Positions 61,331-64,000 of a stretch of 64,000 nucleotides of DNA are shown here, one piece after another. Origin of the DNA: Megascapheus bottae (Eukaryota; Chordata; Mammalia; Rodentia; Geomyidae); NCBI GenBank assembly GCA_024803745.1, contig JANJXV010000129.1:1116001-1180000 (forward strand), in the 5' to 3' direction. A program made the translations under genes and the position numbers. The notes under the pieces are model-generated. The model had not been told where the DNA came from. It saw nothing but the letters and a program-made list of their open reading frames with translations, and ran no database searches. The first letter of the stretch is position 1. Each line of letters begins with the position of its first letter.

Positions 61331-61737
61331 CAAAGGACAAGAAGCTGGCCAAAAGTTAGAGGGACTCTATCTTGACAAACAATACAATGGTAAGTTGTAC
61401 TCAGAAGACTTGCACAAAATCTGGAAATGCCTGAGACCTATCTATGTATGTTTCCTGTTTGTCTAAATACATATGTTTATGCATTTATATATTAGTATAG
61501 AGAGACAGATCAATACATATGACTATACATATATACATAGCCAGACACTTATGGGTGGGTGGTATACTGTGTGAGAGTTTGTGTTTGTGTTTTGTGGATG
61601 GCTATCTCTGTTTAAGAAAGATAGAAAATATGTAAATATCTTTAAAAAACTTGAAAAAATATAAAGAGACATAAGCTCTTGAGGGAATCTGAAATGACAA
61701 GATTATTCACAGGCACGTTTATCCTTATGGATTCCTC
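61331..61737. other. AT-rich sequence, nothing recognised
   Basis: TA/CA-rich stretch around 61465-61545; no gene or repeat family identified. Confidence 0.4.
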
Positions 61738-62020
61738 AGCAAGTTTTAATTTTTTTCATTATTTTCTTTCTTTTTTTGAACCAGTGCTAAGGATTTCTCT
61801 CAGGGACCAGGTGCTGCCAATTACTAATTTTCTCATGGCTGGTACAAGAGGAACTGAGCCACAGTTCCACTTTTGCCTTATTTATTCGTGCTTAACTGAA
61901 GATAAAGATTTCTATCAGTGACTTTCTTTCAGGGGCTGGATTCTAACGAGGGTCCCCAGACCTCAGGCTTCTCTATAGCTACAATTAACAATATGAGAAA
62001 CCAGCACTGGGTTCCAATGC
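61738..62020 (-). mobile_element. Composite SINE, strongly degraded, minus strand
   Basis: Pyrimidine-rich start, aggaactgagccacagttcc in the middle and ccccagacctcaggcttc to the right, in the order expected for the composite SINE complement. Confidence 0.35.
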
Positions 62021-62149
62021 ACAGGGCAAGAAATTGAGTGAATCTCTCAACTCCAATTAGCTATAATAAGCTAGAAGTGAAAGACCAATACCTTTGAGGA
62101 AAAGATGCTGAGGGTTATCACACAGGCCCTATGAGTAAGCCCTAAACCC

Positions 62150-62206
62150 TGTACACATGTGTGCATGCACACATTGGCAGATACACACACATGCACACAC
62201 ACAATA
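62150..62206. repeat. CA-rich microsatellite
   Basis: Imperfect CA/TGCA run. Confidence 0.7.
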
Positions 62207-62397
62207 TTTCAGGAAATATTGTATTTTGAATTAATATCCAAAGATTGGACAAAGGATAGCAAGTAATAAAATCTGTTTTTCTTGTCTACATTGAGGGAAA
62301 GGGATAAGTCACAAGATGCAGAAGCGAAGAATTCAGAGGCAAATGCTGTGAGTGAATAACTTGTAAAAAGCACATTTCTTTTCTTTTCTTTTCTTTT

Positions 62398-62590
62398 GTT
62401 TTTTCTGCCATTCCTGGGGCTTGAGCTCAGGGCCTGAGCACTGCTCTTGGCTTTTCCCAAGTCTAGCCCTCTGCCACTTGAGCCACATTGCCATATGGAT
62501 TTTTATATCTGTGTGATATTAAGGACTCAAACCTAGATCTTCATGGATGCTAGGCAAGCACTCTACCACTGGGCCAAAGTCTAAACCCCG
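62398..62590 (-). mobile_element. ID-like SINE in inverted paralogue
   Basis: Counterpart of the spacer SINE at 126-330, read on the minus strand (gcttgagctcagggcctgag in the plus strand). Confidence 0.7.
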
Positions 62591-62821
62591 ATTAAGTATT
62601 TATAAATAGTCATCATCATCATATCAAAATATCCTTTCTCCTACAAAGAATGAACACTTATCTATGTCTGTAAGACTTTTTTTATGTCACCAATGCTTCT
62701 GTGATTTTCCAACTTGCAGTTTTACAGATGACAGCACAGATATTCATCAGGAAGAAAAATAGATTAGGATACAGAAACCTAACAACGTCCTAGTAGATTG
62801 AAGTGAAAAATATGTGCAAGA

Positions 62822-63010
62822 TGGCCTGGGTCTTTCATCTATTTGTAGAGTGATTGGCTACCACACACAAAGAGTCCGGTTTGATTCTGCAGTACCATAT
62901 ACATAGAAAACTCTGGAAGTGTTGCTGTGGCTTGGTGGGACAGCTATAGCCTAAAGAAAGCCTAAGAACAATGGTCAGGCTCTGAGGTCAAGTCCCAGGA
63001 CTAGCAAAAA
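62822..63010 (+). mobile_element. ID-like SINE in inverted paralogue
   Basis: Counterpart of the minus-strand spacer SINE (7112-7310), with gttgctgtggcttggtggg and an A-rich end at 63005. Confidence 0.65.
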
Positions 63011-63294
63011 AAATGTGCAAGAGGCAAAATGCAAGCTGAGAAGGCACTGTGAAGCAAAATGTCTTGTGAAGGGTAAGGGGAATAGTGACAGTTAAGTTTG
63101 GATCTTACCTAAGAAAGGCTCCTTGAGCCTGAGACCAGGCTAGCACTTAGGCCTAGTTAATGACTTGGGATTTGAACAAAAAGGTGTGCTGTTTACTACA
63201 TCCATATGTGAGGTAGGAAGGGAGATTCAGCCTCCAGTATGTCTTTGGGGAGGTGTTCTGTGAGCAAGGAGCTTTGGTCATTGGGCCTTGAAAG

Positions 63295-63953
63295 GTGACC
63301 CTACCTCCCTCACAATGGAACAGAATATGGAACCCTGGTAACCAAGCCACTGTATGTGACAACCAGCTCAAGTCAGCTCCCTTGGCCTGTGGCTCAGGAG
63401 GAAGAAAGATGTTGCTGTGCTGTTGCCAACGTCAGAAGGCTCGGATCTCAGGCATGAGAGATATGGATGTCTCACTTGAAGAAGTAGATGCTGGATCAGG
63501 GCCAAGACAAAATTCCAGTATATCAGGCATTTCTCTAGGAAGAAAGCCAGGAAACTCCAGGGAAACTCAGATGAGGTATATTGAGAGGAAACCTATTTCA
63601 ACCCATCATCCTGCCCACAAACTACAACCTTCTTGTGTGCTTTCAAGTGACTATACTGAGATTAGAGTGTGTCATTTCCAATCTACTCTATACCAATTCC
63701 TCAGTGTGAAGTGTGGTCCCATTCCTACGTTTGAAATATCCACTGTTTTGCCAATACAGTGTGATGGTAAGTCAGCTCAGACTCTGAATGAGCCTTGTAA
63801 CCTATGGATCCTGGAGGAAGGCCTGTTGGAGATGCTGCTGACAAAGCTGATCCCTGCCTACCAGAAAAGTGATCTCTTTTATGTGGGAAACTTCCTGCAC
63901 AATTTCAAATAGTGGAGGACAATGTAGTAGTTGCTGGAAATTCTCTTGAAAAA
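63295..63953 (+). pseudogene. RalGDS-like (RasGEF-N) gene fragment, decayed
   Basis: RalGDS proteins are exchange factors for Ral GTPases with a RasGEF-N domain before the catalytic domain. The frame is open from 63295 to 63912. A likely start is ATG at 63409 (MLLCCCQR), a Cys-rich beginning like that of RalGDS-like proteins. Near the end, LEEGLLEMLLTKLIPAYQ and SDLFYVGNFLHNF resemble the first helices of RasGEF-N. After the stop TAG at 63910 the same frame still reads WRTM, then TAG TAG at 63925-63930, then LLEILLK, followed by a donor (gtgagt) at 63954. The double TAG sits where this family usually has two Gln codons, so CAG to TAG is likely. A chance match is unlikely but the family call is by eye. 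Confidence 0.6.
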
Positions 63954-63959
63954 GTGAGT
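63954..63959 (+). other. Probable splice donor of the RalGDS-like fragment
   Basis: aaaaa|gtgagt, a near-perfect donor, lies just after the RasGEF-N-like helix, where an exon end is plausible. The next exon is outside the window. Confidence 0.5.
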
Positions 63960-64000
63960 GTTCCCCCTCCAAACCCATGTTTGCTCACCACTCCTGGTCA

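Larger units (their letters stand above)
62271..63633 (-). repeat. Inverted, L1-free paralogue of the array spacer
   Basis: The reverse complement is collinear with a whole spacer (for example 6481-7854): L1-end junction side at 63633, exon fragment, SINE, GAT-like repeat (atcatcatcat near 62611), second SINE, and L1-start junction side at 62271. Neither edge is followed by L1 or by sequence from the array. Divergence from the spacers is much greater than among spacers, so it is an older paralogue. Confidence 0.85.

Overview
The window looks like nuclear DNA of a mammal, most probably a rodent. It holds LINE-1 (L1) elements with the two-ORF mammalian layout, many tRNA/ID-like SINEs and composite 7SL+tRNA-like SINEs, a KRAB C2H2 zinc-finger gene with spliced exons, and simple repeats. 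The SINE consensus (a tRNA-like head ending in a CA-rich body, often joined to an Alu/B1-like module) recalls Castorimorpha such as pocket mice, kangaroo rats and beavers. That placement is from memory and is weak.

Region 1 (1-46997) is a head-to-tail tandem array with a period of about 7.4 kb (7421, 7417, 7418, 7416, 7382 and 7365 bp between successive L1 starts). Each unit is a nearly full-length plus-strand L1 of about 6.0 kb followed by a 1.37 kb non-L1 spacer. Six complete L1 copies and a seventh cut off in ORF2 are visible. The window starts inside a spacer, so the array continues to the left. All copies share old inactivating mutations in ORF1 and ORF2, so the array grew by DNA duplication of a dead L1 and not by repeated insertion. 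Copies 1-5 are close relatives; copies 6 and 7, at the right edge, are more diverged and lack several of the shared lesions. The pairing of copies changes along the unit (2+3+4 on the left, 1+2 and 3+4 on the right), which records unequal exchange or gene conversion with a breakpoint inside ORF2.

The 1.37 kb spacer carries, on its minus strand, a broken 5' coding segment of a RalGDS-like gene plus two old SINEs. The same segment occurs once more, inverted and without L1, at 62271-63633. There it is contiguous with a RasGEF-N-like coding stretch that has three in-frame stops followed by a good splice donor at 63954. I read this as a decayed RalGDS-like gene fragment, and the spacer as a paralogue of it trapped between L1s.

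Region 2 (46998-56245) holds SINEs, a degraded KRAB zinc-finger pseudogene (KRAB-A exon 49787-49910, KRAB-B exon 50674-50763, zinc-finger exon from 52771 to about 54970), microsatellites, and a second L1 remnant with an internal inversion (55355-56245).

Region 3 (56246-62270) is SINE-rich sequence with no gene I can recognise. I see no intact protein-coding gene, RNA gene or CRISPR array in the window. The notable object is the L1-plus-gene-fragment macrosatellite.
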